A DNA stretch of 64,000 nucleotides from positions 148,399 through 212,398 of the forward strand of contig NZ_RJZE01000014.1 of NCBI RefSeq assembly GCF_003986935.1. The letters run 5' to 3'. Made by a program: the position numbers and the translations under genes. Below the pieces are notes generated by a model. The model was given only the letters and a program-made list of their open reading frames with translations. It was not told the origin of the DNA and searched no databases. Source of the DNA: Paraburkholderia kururiensis JCM 10599 = LMG 19447. GTDB lineage: Bacteria > Pseudomonadota > Gammaproteobacteria > Burkholderiales > Burkholderiaceae. Shown here one piece after another: positions 8,687 through 17,138 of this stretch (within the stretch, counting starts at the first letter, position 1; each line of letters starts with the position of its first letter).

Positions 8687-9229
8687 ATGTCGCAGTCACA
8701 AGCCGGTCCTGGCTTTCCTGAACCTCACTGCATGCCGGACGAGCCGGATGCCGCCAATCCGCAGGCGCTTATCGGCGGCAAGGCAATCGAGGCGTCCGCG
8801 CCGCTTATCTCGCTCGACTACACACCGAGGTTCGTCCGCGATCTGACGGGCGAGCATGGGCTCATCGTCGTGGGCATGGGCCGTGCCGCCGAACGGGGCT
8901 TCCAGATGCTCTACCGCTTTGCCGGCGCGTGCGGCGGACTTGAGGCGCAAGGCGTCAATGTCGCGTTCGTTTATCCCAAAGAATCGGCGCGGCACGTTTT
9001 CGATGCAACGTCTGTTCGTGCGGCGCGCTATCGGGCGAAGCCCGTCCTGTTTCTGGACGCAAGCGGCAAGTTCTTCCTGGAGCCCGTGGAGCCGAGATCG
9101 CTGCATGTCGTGCAGCTGGATCGCGAGTTGCAACAGACCAAGGCGGCGCACGTGACGCTGACCGACGACAGCTGGGATGCGCAACTGCTCGCCTTTTTTG
9201 CCGGTGCCAGTGGCAATGGAGCGGTTTGA
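8687..9229 (+). CDS. conserved-looking hypothetical protein, 180 aa
   Basis: Not recognised. The start ATG has a strong Shine-Dalgarno (GAGGAG, 8676-8681, 5-base spacer). The protein is soluble, with no signal peptide. A central stretch (GLIVVGMG ... VAFVYPKESARHVF ... AKPVLFLDASGKFFLEP) has alternating strands and helices that could suggest a thioredoxin-like or Rossmann-like fold, but the active-site cysteines of a thioredoxin are absent. It is divergent from the hyf-like operon and shares its intergenic palindromes, so co-regulation is possible. Confidence 0.7.
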   Translation: MSQSQAGPGFPEPHCMPDEPDAANPQALIGGKAIEASAPLISLDYTPRFVRDLTGEHGLIVVGMGRAAERGFQMLYRFAGACGGLEAQGVNVAFVYPKESARHVFDATSVRAARYRAKPVLFLDASGKFFLEPVEPRSLHVVQLDRELQQTKAAHVTLTDDSWDAQLLAFFAGASGNGAV

Positions 9230-9329
9230 GGCTGAGGTGTGATGGCGGATTGCCGCGGCGAATTCGCAAGTGCCTCGCACCGGCGTAAGGGATCGGTTTG
9301 CGCTGACTTATCTATGAGGAATGGTGGTG

Positions 9330-9614
9330 ATGGAAGGGTGGGTTGAGGTGGATCGTCGTTGGGGGCGGCCAGGATATGAGCCGACGACGGTGGCCTGCAT
9401 TGCCTCTGGCTTCGTGAGCGAGATTGTCTGCTTTGCGAATGGCCGTTTCGTCAACGGCAAAGACGCGATGTCGGTCATGTCGCTGCGGGTGAGGCCCGGC
9501 ACAGAAGTCCGCATTGTTGCGACAGGCCCAGACGAGGCGGCGGCAGTCCAGGCTGTTTGCGAAGTGCTTGGCCCGCAGCGCGCCGCAGCCGACGTGTATC
9601 GACAAACGTGTTGA
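9330..9614 (+). CDS. HPr-like protein without the phospho-histidine
   Basis: About 94 aa with the HPr (PTS phosphocarrier) fold signature in its C-terminal two thirds: SEIVCFANGRFVNGKDAM, then SVMSLRVRPGTEVRI. In HPr the active loop reads G-x-H-A-R-P; here the same place reads GRPGYEPTT, so the phosphorylated His15 is missing. The regulatory Ser46 position (NAKS in HPr) is Asp (NGKD). ATG 9330 is preferred over ATG 9321 because the only Shine-Dalgarno (GAGGA, 9316-9320) is 9 bases from 9330 and touches 9321. It may be a regulatory or binding protein rather than a sugar phosphocarrier. Confidence 0.65.
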   Translation: MEGWVEVDRRWGRPGYEPTTVACIASGFVSEIVCFANGRFVNGKDAMSVMSLRVRPGTEVRIVATGPDEAAAVQAVCEVLGPQRAAADVYRQTC

Positions 9615-9680
9615 CGCGCGGACGAGCGATGAACGGGGCGTGCTGCTCTGTCTCGCTGTCTCTTGCCTTCGCAGCCGACG

Positions 9681-9708
9681 TTGCCCGGCGAGCGGCGTGT
9701 ATTATAAT
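9681..9708 (+). promoter_or_regulatory. sigma-70-type promoter for the ribbon-helix-helix gene
   Basis: A -35 box TTGCCC (9681-9686), a 16-base spacer and a consensus -10 TATAAT (9703-9708) lie 36 bases before the ATG at 9745. Confidence 0.65.
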
Positions 9709-9744
9709 TTGATTAACATACGTCAAATTCTTCCTCCGTCTGCC

Positions 9745-9942
9745 ATGGAAACAAAAAGCGCCCGACTGACTGTTCTGATCGATCCCGTGAAAAAGGAGGC
9801 GTTCGAAAAGCTGTGCGCGGCGCAGGACCTTACGCCGTCGCAGGTCGTGCGCCAGTTGATCCGCGACTACCTCGAGCAGCACGGTGTGACGTATCGCACG
9901 CGCAGCACGCTCGGAGCGCGTCCGCGCCGCAAGTCCGCCTGA
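9745..9942 (+). CDS. ribbon-helix-helix (CopG/MetJ-type) DNA-binding protein
   Basis: Encodes 65 aa. A short beta strand (ARLTVLIDP) is followed by helix-turn-helix residues KKEAFEKLCAAQDLTPSQVVRQLIRDYLEQHG, as in ribbon-helix-helix repressors that bind DNA as dimers through the strand. The C-terminus is Arg/Lys-rich. The gene has its own promoter (9681-9708) and terminator (9950-9978), so it is monocistronic. There is no neighbouring toxin, so an antitoxin role is not supported. The frame stays open upstream to 9514, but promoter position and family length fix the start at 9745. Confidence 0.75.
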   Translation: METKSARLTVLIDPVKKEAFEKLCAAQDLTPSQVVRQLIRDYLEQHGVTYRTRSTLGARPRRKSA

Positions 9943-9949
9943 GTCCCTG

Positions 9950-9978
9950 AGCACCTCCGCGCGGTGCTTTTCCTTTCC
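9950..9978 (+). terminator. rho-independent terminator
   Basis: Stem AGCACC / GGTGCT (9950-9955 with 9963-9968), 7-base loop, then a T-rich tail. It follows the ribbon-helix-helix stop by 7 bases. Confidence 0.7.
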
Positions 9979-10220
9979 CTCTATCTTCCGATCCGGCCGT
10001 AGACGCGTTCTCGTCACGGCTTCCTTGCAGGAGCCGTCCTGCACTCCGCCGTGCGCGCATCCATTGCCCTTGCGTTGGGTCTATCGCACCGGCGTACCGT
10101 AACAAACCTTGACAGTCTGGCCATCGTTCCACTGCTAAGGTGCAAGCGGTTTGTCAGCCTGTCTGCCGTCGGGAAAACGGCAGATCGGGCAGTCCGCTTG
10201 TTCCTGAGCAGGGGTTCGCA

Positions 10221-12128
10221 TTGAAGCAGATCGATCTAGTACAGTCGACCAATCACACGTTTTCCGAGCCGGTCAGGAAGCAGCTATCCACGCAGATCGG
10301 TCTGTCGCCTGAGATTCTCGAACACATGGTGGGCTGTGCCGCGCCTGTCCTCGTGGCCTCGTTGATGGCGGCGGCGATCTCGGCCGAAGGTAACGCCGCG
10401 ATTTTCGAGGCAACCCGATCGAAGGAAGCGAATCCACATATCGCCGAAGAGCTGGTGCAGCTCACGGCCGCGACCGCCGGCATCAAAGACCTGGAGACAG
10501 CCGGCGACGCGCTGCTCACCCACGCTACCGGCCGGCGCGTTGCCGTGCTGGGCGATCAGGTGGCGGCGCAGACCGGGCTTCCCTCGCAGGCCACGCACGT
10601 GTTGACCGGCATGGTGGCGGCCGTGTTGTTCGGCGTGCTCAAGCACCATCTGCTGCTCGAACAGGCCCACGAGTCAGCGTTGCCCGCGATGCTTCGCGCA
10701 CAGTTGGCGGCCGTCTCAGGTCGTATCTCCGATACCGTCGCGCAGGCCATGGGCTTCGCCGATGCCAGCGAGTTCCAGCGTTCGATTGCTTCCCGGCTGG
10801 GTGCCGCCACCCGTGCCGTGACCGCTGCGCCGGAAGTTGCTGCGCCGAGGCAGCCGGTAGCTGTTTCGCCAACGGCTGCCGCAGCGCGTTCTTCATCTGA
10901 CGTTGCGCCGATCGAAGCCGGGAAGGCGGGCAGATGGGCATGGCTTCTTTTCGCCTTGCTTGCCATCGTACTGGGCGGGGTTTTCACGTGGAGCCGTCTG
11001 CACCCCGCAGGCGGGGCGGACGGTGCGAAGCCGGCTGCTGCGGCGGCCAGTTCCCGGTCTGTTGCCGCGACCGGGTCGGGCGGAACGACTTCTGTGGGCG
11101 CGGTTACGGCAGCGAGTACGGTCGCCGCCAGCAGGCCGGCAGCGGTCGCTGGCCCGGCGGTCGCCAGCCAGGCCGTCGCGGGCGGCTCGGCGGCTGCATC
11201 CACTGCGGCCGCATCCGTGTCGGTCGTGCCTGCAACGGCAAGTGCGCCCGTTGGCGCTTCCGCGGTAGCGGGGAGCATCCCCCTTGTGTCTGCGCTGCGT
11301 TCCGGTGAGCCGCACCCGCTCGAGCACGATACTGTGCCCAAGGCGCAACTCGCATTCGGCGCGAGTCGCGCTGGTGTTCCGATGCTTGAGGCCGTTCTGA
11401 AGGACGAAACGGAGAAGGAGAAGCTTCTCGACGCTCTGGGCCGCAACGCCGCCGCGGGGCGCGTCCATGTCGACGTGAGGCTCGACGCGCATGTGGCGTC
11501 CGCGGGCTGGCTTGGCCACCTCGACGATCTGCTGGCGCCCATGACTGTTCCGGGGGCCGCATTGCGGATCGAGGGAACACGGATCGAGCTCGCCGGCGCT
11601 CTCGCTGCGAACGCATCGGACTGGCGCTCGCGTTTGCAGCGACAACTTGGTCCCACCTACAACATTGCGGTCTTCAACGCGGACGAGGCCACCACCTCGG
11701 CCACCGATGCTTACCTGCGCGCCATGGCCCACATCGTCGAGACCGACCGCCGCTGCGTCGCGCCAGACATGGCCGGCGTTCTCAACCTGCAGGTGATCGG
11801 ATTCGCGAGTTCGAGCGGGCATGTGCCAGCGTCGGCAAAGGAATCGCTGACCGAGGCCGCGCAGTTGATGAAGGCTTGCGCGGATGGCGGCCATCCCGTT
11901 CGATTAACCATATCGGCGTTTTCGGACAACGCCGGAAATGCCGACGCGAACCTCCAGCTGTCACAGAAGAGAGCCCAGGCCGTGCGCGATTTTCTCGTGA
12001 GTGCCGGTGCGCCTGCTGATCAACTGACAGCGACGGGCTACGGCCGCGCGCAACCCGTCGCGAGCAATCTGACGGCCGGCGGGCGATTTGCGAACCGCCG
12101 CATCGTTTTTGCGGCGGACGGGCGATGA
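10221..12128 (+). CDS. DUF937-like protein with membrane segment and OmpA C-terminal domain
   Basis: About 635 aa in three parts. Residues 1-200 are an Ala/Leu-rich helical domain of the DUF937 kind (starting LKQIDLVQ). One membrane helix (WAWLLFALLAIVLGGVFTW) follows, then a long Ala/Val/Ser-rich linker. The C-terminus is an OmpA/MotB-type peptidoglycan-binding domain (SDNAGNADANLQLSQKRAQ and GRFANRRI). The domain order suggests an inner-membrane protein whose OmpA domain reaches the peptidoglycan. I chose TTG 10221 because the DUF937 domain starts there, after AGGGG-type spacing. GTG 10140 is possible and would add 27 residues unlike the family. Confidence 0.8.
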   Translation: MKQIDLVQSTNHTFSEPVRKQLSTQIGLSPEILEHMVGCAAPVLVASLMAAAISAEGNAAIFEATRSKEANPHIAEELVQLTAATAGIKDLETAGDALLTHATGRRVAVLGDQVAAQTGLPSQATHVLTGMVAAVLFGVLKHHLLLEQAHESALPAMLRAQLAAVSGRISDTVAQAMGFADASEFQRSIASRLGAATRAVTAAPEVAAPRQPVAVSPTAAAARSSSDVAPIEAGKAGRWAWLLFALLAIVLGGVFTWSRLHPAGGADGAKPAAAAASSRSVAATGSGGTTSVGAVTAASTVAASRPAAVAGPAVASQAVAGGSAAASTAAASVSVVPATASAPVGASAVAGSIPLVSALRSGEPHPLEHDTVPKAQLAFGASRAGVPMLEAVLKDETEKEKLLDALGRNAAAGRVHVDVRLDAHVASAGWLGHLDDLLAPMTVPGAALRIEGTRIELAGALAANASDWRSRLQRQLGPTYNIAVFNADEATTSATDAYLRAMAHIVETDRRCVAPDMAGVLNLQVIGFASSSGHVPASAKESLTEAAQLMKACADGGHPVRLTISAFSDNAGNADANLQLSQKRAQAVRDFLVSAGAPADQLTATGYGRAQPVASNLTAGGRFANRRIVFAADGR

Positions 12129-12457
12129 AATAGCGCGAGTAACGCTTGCGAGTTAGCTTCAGGTAAAACGAAATGCCATACCGGCCAGCGTATTCCTGGT
12201 TCGAGGGCGATTACCGCGGAAGTACCATCCATGGCTCACCTTCGAGGTGGGCCTTTTTTTGTGCCCATTTCGAGTAATTTCTCGATACACGTGCGATTGC
12301 CTCGGGTCAGGCGAGGCCATCTTCCTGTACAGAAAAGTTCAAATATTTTCACCATTGATGATGCGACCATTAAAGTCAGATTAAGCGGTGACGAGAATTT
12401 CATTCTCATACTGAATTGTTAATGGCCATTCGGCCAATTCTTGGAGATATTCGCGGA
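12129..12457. other. intergenic region with terminator and AT-rich leader
   Basis: 329 bases without a convincing gene. The first half holds the terminator at 12233-12260. Bases about 12330-12440 are clearly AT-rich compared with the surroundings and probably contain the promoter of the response regulator at 12458. No clear -35/-10 pair could be fixed. Confidence 0.5.
12233..12260 (+). terminator. strong rho-independent terminator
   Basis: Hairpin GGCTCACCT / AGGTGGGCC (12233-12253) with a TCG-type loop and one G-T mismatch, followed by seven T (12254-12260). It ends transcription from the DUF937-OmpA gene. Confidence 0.85.
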
Positions 12458-13213
12458 ATGAAAATTCTTGTTCTTGAGAGAAATTTTCTGGATGCCGCGC
12501 TCATCCAGGACGCACTGCTATCGCGCGGCTACGATGTCCATCACTTTAACGACGGCAGGCAACTCATCCGATACCTGGAAAATTCGACCGCGGATCTGCT
12601 GATACTGGACTGGTCGAGCGGGCCGTTCGCTGGCATCGAGGTGTTGGGCTGGGTTCGCGCGCGCATGGGGGTGTGGATGCCCGTGCTGTTCGCGACCAAT
12701 CGTACAGCGGAGGAGGAAGTGGTTGCCGCGTTCGAGGCGGGCGCCGACGAATACATGATCAAACCGCTTAGGCGCGAGGAACTGGTGGCGCGTGTGGAGG
12801 CGTTGATGCGCAGGGTCGATTCACACGCGGCACAGTCGCACAGTTCACGCATCGAATTTGGATGTTATTCGTTCGATTTGCGTAACGGCACCATCGCAGT
12901 CCATGGCGAGCTCATTGATACCTCACCGAAGGAATTCGAACTCGCCTCGCTGCTATTTCGCAATATCGATCGAATCATGCCGCGTCATACGCTGATCAGA
13001 TTGCTCTGGGGAAGCGATATGAACTTTTTCTCGCGAGGATTGGATACGTATGTCTATCGCGTGAGAAGGAAACTGCGTATCGGACGCGAATCCGGATTTC
13101 GCCTGCGTACGGTGTACAGCCAGGGGTATTGTCTCGAAAGATGCATTTGGGATCAGCCCTCACGATCCCCGATGACAAAAAGCATTGGGCTGCAAGTAGT
13201 GGCAGGGGTTTGA
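12458..13213 (+). CDS. OmpR/PhoB-type response regulator, orphan
   Basis: Encodes 251 aa. The N-terminal receiver domain has the phospho-acceptor Asp in LLILDWSSGP, an acidic partner near the N-terminus (LERNFLDAA) and the conserved Lys in EYMIKPL. The C-terminal winged helix (TSPKEFELASLLF ... LDTYVYRVRRKL ... GYCLE) is of the OmpR/PhoB type. It should act as a phosphorylation-controlled transcription factor. No histidine kinase lies nearby, so the partner is elsewhere. ATG 12458 is chosen for the GGAGA at 12443-12447 and because the receiver strand starts right after it. The upstream leader is AT-rich. Confidence 0.88.
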   Translation: MKILVLERNFLDAALIQDALLSRGYDVHHFNDGRQLIRYLENSTADLLILDWSSGPFAGIEVLGWVRARMGVWMPVLFATNRTAEEEVVAAFEAGADEYMIKPLRREELVARVEALMRRVDSHAAQSHSSRIEFGCYSFDLRNGTIAVHGELIDTSPKEFELASLLFRNIDRIMPRHTLIRLLWGSDMNFFSRGLDTYVYRVRRKLRIGRESGFRLRTVYSQGYCLERCIWDQPSRSPMTKSIGLQVVAGV

Positions 13214-13307
13214 GCTTTCCGTCAGCGCTTGATCTATGTGCTGCGGCGCGGAGCCGCCATTAAACGCGCTTTTGCCCGACTGGGCCGGAGAGCCGAACAA
13301 CATTTTT

Positions 13308-13392
13308 TGGTGCCCAGGGCCGGACTCGAACCGGCACGCCTTGCGGCGGGGGATTTTGAGTCCCCTGCGTCTACCTGTTTCACCACCTGGGC
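13308..13392 (-). tRNA. tRNA-Leu (anticodon CAA)
   Basis: Reading the minus strand gives a complete 85-nt class II tRNA with an encoded CCA end: acceptor GCCCAGG, anticodon stem-loop GGGGA-CTCAAAA-TCCCC (anticodon CAA at 13356-13358), a variable arm and the T arm with GGTTCGAGTCC. The long variable arm and A73 fit leucine. Confidence 0.95.
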
Positions 13393-13482
13393 TTGTGTGG
13401 AGGCGCACGCACGGCAACCGCGCGTGGCGAAACGTGGATTATGTCGCAAATCTGTTTGCCGGGCAAGATGATGCCCACAGGC

Positions 13483-14868
13483 TCAGACTGTCCGCGAGAA
13501 CCGCTCCATACGCTGCGTGCCGAGATAGCGGTCGAACACCATGGCGACGTTGCGCACCAGCATACGGCCGGCGGGCAGCACGTCCAGGCGGTTGCCGCCA
13601 ATCGAAACGAGGCCATCGCGCTCGAATTCGCGCAGGCGCTCGAGTTCCTGTGCAAATGCGTTGCCGAAGCGAATGCCGTACGCCGCCTCGAACTCGTCGA
13701 AGCGCAATTCGAGGTTGCACATGAGCTGCGTGATGATGTCGCGGCGCAGCCGGTCGTCCGTAGTGAGGCGGATGCCGCGTGTGATCGCGAGGTGCCCTGC
13801 ATCGATGGCCGCCGAGTAGGCCGGCAAGTCCTTTGCGTTCTGCGCGTACACATCGCCCACTTTGCCGATTGCCGAGGCGCCGAAGGCTATCAGATCGCAG
13901 TCCGCTCGCGTGCTATAGCCCTGGAAATTGCGATGCAGCGTGCGCTGCGCCTGGGCGAGTGCAAGCTCGTCGGTGGGCAGCGCGAAATGGTCCATGCCAA
14001 TGTAGACGTAGCCCGCCGCGGTCAGCCGTTCGACCACGAGTCGCAGCAGCGCAAGCCGTTCCTGGGGCGACGGCAGTGCAGACGCGTCGATCTGGCGCTG
14101 CATCTTGAAAAGGTGAGGCATGTGCGCGTAACCGAACACCGAGAGACGATCGGGCGCGAGGGAGAGCATTGTGTCCAGCGTGCGGCTGAAGCTGTCGACC
14201 GTCTGGTGAGGCAACCCGTAGATCAAGTCGACGCTGATCGAGTGGAAACCCGTGGCCCGTGCCGCACGGATGACGTTCGTCGTGAGCTCGAGCGGCTGGA
14301 TGCGGTTGACCGCTTGCTGCACCAGCGGATCGAAGTCCTGTACGCCAAGGCTGATCCGGTTGAAGCCGAGTGTGCGTAGCTGCACGATGGTTTTCGCGTT
14401 CGCTTCGCGTGGGTCGATCTCGATCGAGTACTCGCCCTCGGCGTCGGGGCGCAGCGTGAAGTGCTCGCGCGTCGCGGCCATCAGCTCGGCCATTTCGTCG
14501 TGCGAAAGGAAGGTGGGCGTGCCGCCGCCCCAATGCAGCTGCGACACCGGACGCGAGGTATCGAAGAGCGCGGCTTGCAGCGCCATTTCACGCTTGACCC
14601 GCTCCAGATACGGCCTGGCTCTTGCGCGGTTCTTCGTGATGACCTTGTTGCAGCCGCAGTAGAAGCACACCGTGTCGCAGAACGGAATGTGGAAGTAGAG
14701 CGAGAGATCCGTGTCGCTGGCGCCGGGATCAGCCGCCGCGCGGGTGTAGTCGGCGATGTCGAAGTCGTCGCGGAACTGGAGCGCCGTCGGATAGGACGTA
14801 TACCGCGGACCGTTCGCGCTGTACTTCGCAAGCAGTTCGGGGTGAAAGAGGGTGTCGGCTGCGGTCAT
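13483..14868 (-). CDS. hemN: oxygen-independent coproporphyrinogen III oxidase
   Basis: Encodes 461 aa. This radical-SAM enzyme decarboxylates coproporphyrinogen III to protoporphyrinogen IX in anaerobic haem synthesis. The [4Fe-4S] ligands are in PFCDTVCFYCGC (CxxxCxxC plus the extra Cys typical of HemN). Other family motifs are HWGGGTPTFL, GVQDFDPLVQQAVNRIQP and DLIYGLPHQT. Length matches HemN (about 455-470 aa). ATG 14868 is chosen over an in-frame ATG at 14895 because it follows GGAAAG with a 6-base spacer. It is a single gene. No clear FNR box was found upstream. Confidence 0.96.
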   Translation of the reverse strand: MTAADTLFHPELLAKYSANGPRYTSYPTALQFRDDFDIADYTRAAADPGASDTDLSLYFHIPFCDTVCFYCGCNKVITKNRARARPYLERVKREMALQAALFDTSRPVSQLHWGGGTPTFLSHDEMAELMAATREHFTLRPDAEGEYSIEIDPREANAKTIVQLRTLGFNRISLGVQDFDPLVQQAVNRIQPLELTTNVIRAARATGFHSISVDLIYGLPHQTVDSFSRTLDTMLSLAPDRLSVFGYAHMPHLFKMQRQIDASALPSPQERLALLRLVVERLTAAGYVYIGMDHFALPTDELALAQAQRTLHRNFQGYSTRADCDLIAFGASAIGKVGDVYAQNAKDLPAYSAAIDAGHLAITRGIRLTTDDRLRRDIITQLMCNLELRFDEFEAAYGIRFGNAFAQELERLREFERDGLVSIGGNRLDVLPAGRMLVRNVAMVFDRYLGTQRMERFSRTV

Positions 14869-15157
14869 GGGAGCTTTCCGGCTGATGCCTCGCACGATAG
14901 AGCGCTTTGGCGCTCCTGCATCTCATTCCGGGGCACGAACGCGTGCAGCGAGCCAGGATGATCTGGCAGCAGCGGCATGGAATCGTCGTGATTGGCGGAG
15001 CGGTTGCGCATCGGGCTTCGGGTCTGGTCGATCTACGGGAGTGGCGATCCACCGCACTGTGCAAACGGTCGCACGGGTGGTCGATGGCACAATGTACTTC
15101 CGCAAAGCGGGCTGGATTTTGATGTATTGCAACTTTCTCCAAACCGGAAAGCCGTTG

Positions 15158-15445
15158 GTGAGTACCGATTCCCCCTTCAATGTGCCCGGCCACGCGTGTC
15201 GCCCGGGCTGCGGCGCGTGCTGTATCGCGCCGTCCATTACGACCCCCATTCCGGGCATGCCGCACGGCAAGCCCGCGGGCGTTCGGTGTATTCAGCTTTC
15301 GGACGATATGCGCTGCCGGATCTTCGGCTCGCCGGAGCGGCCTGCCTGCTGCTCCGGCCTCAATCCTCAGGTGGAAATGTGCGGCGAATCGCGCGGCGCG
15401 GCCCTGACGTGGCTTGCGAACCTCGAGGCGCAGACTCGACCCTAA
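15158..15445 (+). CDS. YkgJ-family cysteine-cluster protein
   Basis: Encodes 95 aa from GTG 15158, which has GGAAAG 6 bases upstream. The family signature is visible: HACRPGCGACC near the N-terminus, GMPHGKPAGVRC, then FGSPERPACC and EMCGESR. Eight or more cysteines suggest a zinc or iron-sulfur binding protein of the YkgJ (UPF0153-like) group, whose function is not established. The next gene begins 61 bases later with its own Shine-Dalgarno. Confidence 0.85.
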   Translation: MSTDSPFNVPGHACRPGCGACCIAPSITTPIPGMPHGKPAGVRCIQLSDDMRCRIFGSPERPACCSGLNPQVEMCGESRGAALTWLANLEAQTRP

Positions 15446-15506
15446 CGTCAAACTCGCGGCGCGCAGGCATGGCCTGCCGCCAGCATCAGGAAACAGGAGA
15501 TTTCAT

Positions 15507-16124
15507 ATGAATCGAACCGCTGCACCGGTTTGCCGGCCACCGCGTGGTCGGCCACCGATTTCCCGACGCACCTTTCTGCTCGGGATGTGCGTGGCCGCCG
15601 GCGCCACCTTGTCGGTGACGGCGTGTGCAACGGGCATCTTTCCATTTATCCCCGACCACTACACGTTCTCCCAGCAGCAGGTGCAGGACGCGGTGCAGCG
15701 CAAGTTCCCGTACGAGCATTCGGTGTCGCAGGTCTTCGACGTGGCGCTCAGTCATCCGGTGGTGGGGCTGCTGCCCGACGCCAACCGCGTTTCCGTGCGG
15801 CTCGACGCGCATCTGGCGAGCCCGTTTCTGCGGCAGCCGGTTGACGGCGTCTTCACGCTGTCCAGCCAGCTCGCGTGGGATGAGGCCAGCCGTTCGGTGG
15901 TGCTGCATGAGCCGAGCGTCGACAACGTCGCGGTGAACGGCGACGCCGCGGCTTACACGCAGCAGATCAACGCGGCCGCTGGCGTGCTGGCTACCCAGCT
16001 ACTGACCAACTATCCGGTCTACACCTTCAAGCCGGAGCAGCTTCAGTTTGCCGGGGTGAGCTACGAACCCGGTACAATCACTATCCTTACAAACGGCATA
16101 CGCGTGCAGATCGTCGAGAAATGA
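15507..16124 (+). CDS. DUF1439 lipoprotein with Tat-type signal
   Basis: Encodes 205 aa; ATG with AGGAGA 6 bases upstream. The N-terminus has a twin-arginine motif (SRRTFLLG), a hydrophobic core and a lipobox (SVTAC), so it is probably exported folded and lipid-anchored. The mature part (FSQQQVQDAVQRKFPYE ... NYPVYTF ... GTITILTNG) matches the DUF1439 pattern of YceB-like lipoproteins, which are predicted to bind hydrophobic ligands or to sit in the periplasmic face of the outer membrane. The function is unknown. Confidence 0.85.
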   Translation: MNRTAAPVCRPPRGRPPISRRTFLLGMCVAAGATLSVTACATGIFPFIPDHYTFSQQQVQDAVQRKFPYEHSVSQVFDVALSHPVVGLLPDANRVSVRLDAHLASPFLRQPVDGVFTLSSQLAWDEASRSVVLHEPSVDNVAVNGDAAAYTQQINAAAGVLATQLLTNYPVYTFKPEQLQFAGVSYEPGTITILTNGIRVQIVEK

Positions 16125-16195
16125 CGCGCGTGCGGCCGAAAGCGGGCCGCACGTAACCATCGCGGCTCCGGCACGAATACTCTGGAGAGAGCCCG

Positions 16196-17092
16196 ATGGA
16201 TTGGATTCTGACCTGCAAGGCACTGATTTTGGGTTTGGTGGAAGGCTTGACCGAGTTCTTGCCCGTTTCGAGCACGGGGCACCTCATCGTCGTGGGTAGC
16301 CTGCTTGGTTTCAATAACGACGACGGCAAGACCTTCGACGTGGTGATCCAGCTGGGCGCCATCCTCGCGGTGTGCTGGGAGTTCCGCCGCAAGATCGGGG
16401 ATGTGGTCGCCGGACTGGCGTCGAAGCCGGATGCGCGGCGCTTCACGGCGAACGTCGTCATCGCCACGTTGCCGGCCATCGTGCTGGGGCTGCTGTTCGG
16501 GAACGCCATCAAGGCCGTGCTTTTTTCTCCCGTATCGGTGGCCTTTGCGCTCGTTTCGGGCGGCGTGATTATTCTCTGGGCGGAATCGCGTCAGCGGGAA
16601 CGCCGGGCCGTAGCGGCCGCTGCAGGCGCGGCGCCAGGTGGCAGCGCTGCGGCCGGCGTCATCGCTCAATCGGAGGCGCGTGTGCAGTCTATGGACGAAC
16701 TCACGGCCACAGACGCACTCAAGGTAGGCTGCGCGCAATGCGCTGCACTGATTCCGGGCATGTCCCGCTCGGGCGCCACGATTATCGGCGGCATGCTGTT
16801 TGGACTTGACCGGCGCGTCGCCACGGAGTTTTCGTTTTTCCTCGCCATTCCGGTCATCTTCGGCGCCACGGTCTACGAGCTGTACAAAGGCTGGCACGCG
16901 CTGTCAGCGAATTCGCTCGGCCTGTTTGCCCTCGGCTTTGCCGCTGCGTTCGTCAGCGCGTTTGCCTGCGTGCGGTGGTTGTTGCGCTACGTCGCCGCGC
17001 ATGACTTCACGGCTTTCGCGTGGTATCGCATCGGCTTCGGGCTCGTGATCCTGCTGATCGGCTATAGCGGCGGCCTCGATCTGGGCGAATGA
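16196..17092 (+). CDS. uppP: undecaprenyl-diphosphatase
   Basis: Encodes 298 aa of the BacA/UppP family. This integral membrane enzyme recycles undecaprenyl diphosphate to the monophosphate carrier for peptidoglycan and other envelope polymers, and overexpression gives bacitracin resistance. The catalytic motifs EGLTEFLPVSSTGH (residues about 16-29) and PGMSRSGATI are intact, and there are about 8 membrane helices. An Ala/Gly-rich insert of about 40 residues sits mid-protein, longer than in E. coli. A GGAGAG Shine-Dalgarno precedes the ATG. Confidence 0.96.
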   Translation: MDWILTCKALILGLVEGLTEFLPVSSTGHLIVVGSLLGFNNDDGKTFDVVIQLGAILAVCWEFRRKIGDVVAGLASKPDARRFTANVVIATLPAIVLGLLFGNAIKAVLFSPVSVAFALVSGGVIILWAESRQRERRAVAAAAGAAPGGSAAAGVIAQSEARVQSMDELTATDALKVGCAQCAALIPGMSRSGATIIGGMLFGLDRRVATEFSFFLAIPVIFGATVYELYKGWHALSANSLGLFALGFAAAFVSAFACVRWLLRYVAAHDFTAFAWYRIGFGLVILLIGYSGGLDLGE

Positions 17093-17138
17093 CGCGGACG
17101 TCGCGTGGCCCCCACGCGTGCGCGGCCAGTGTGTTCCG

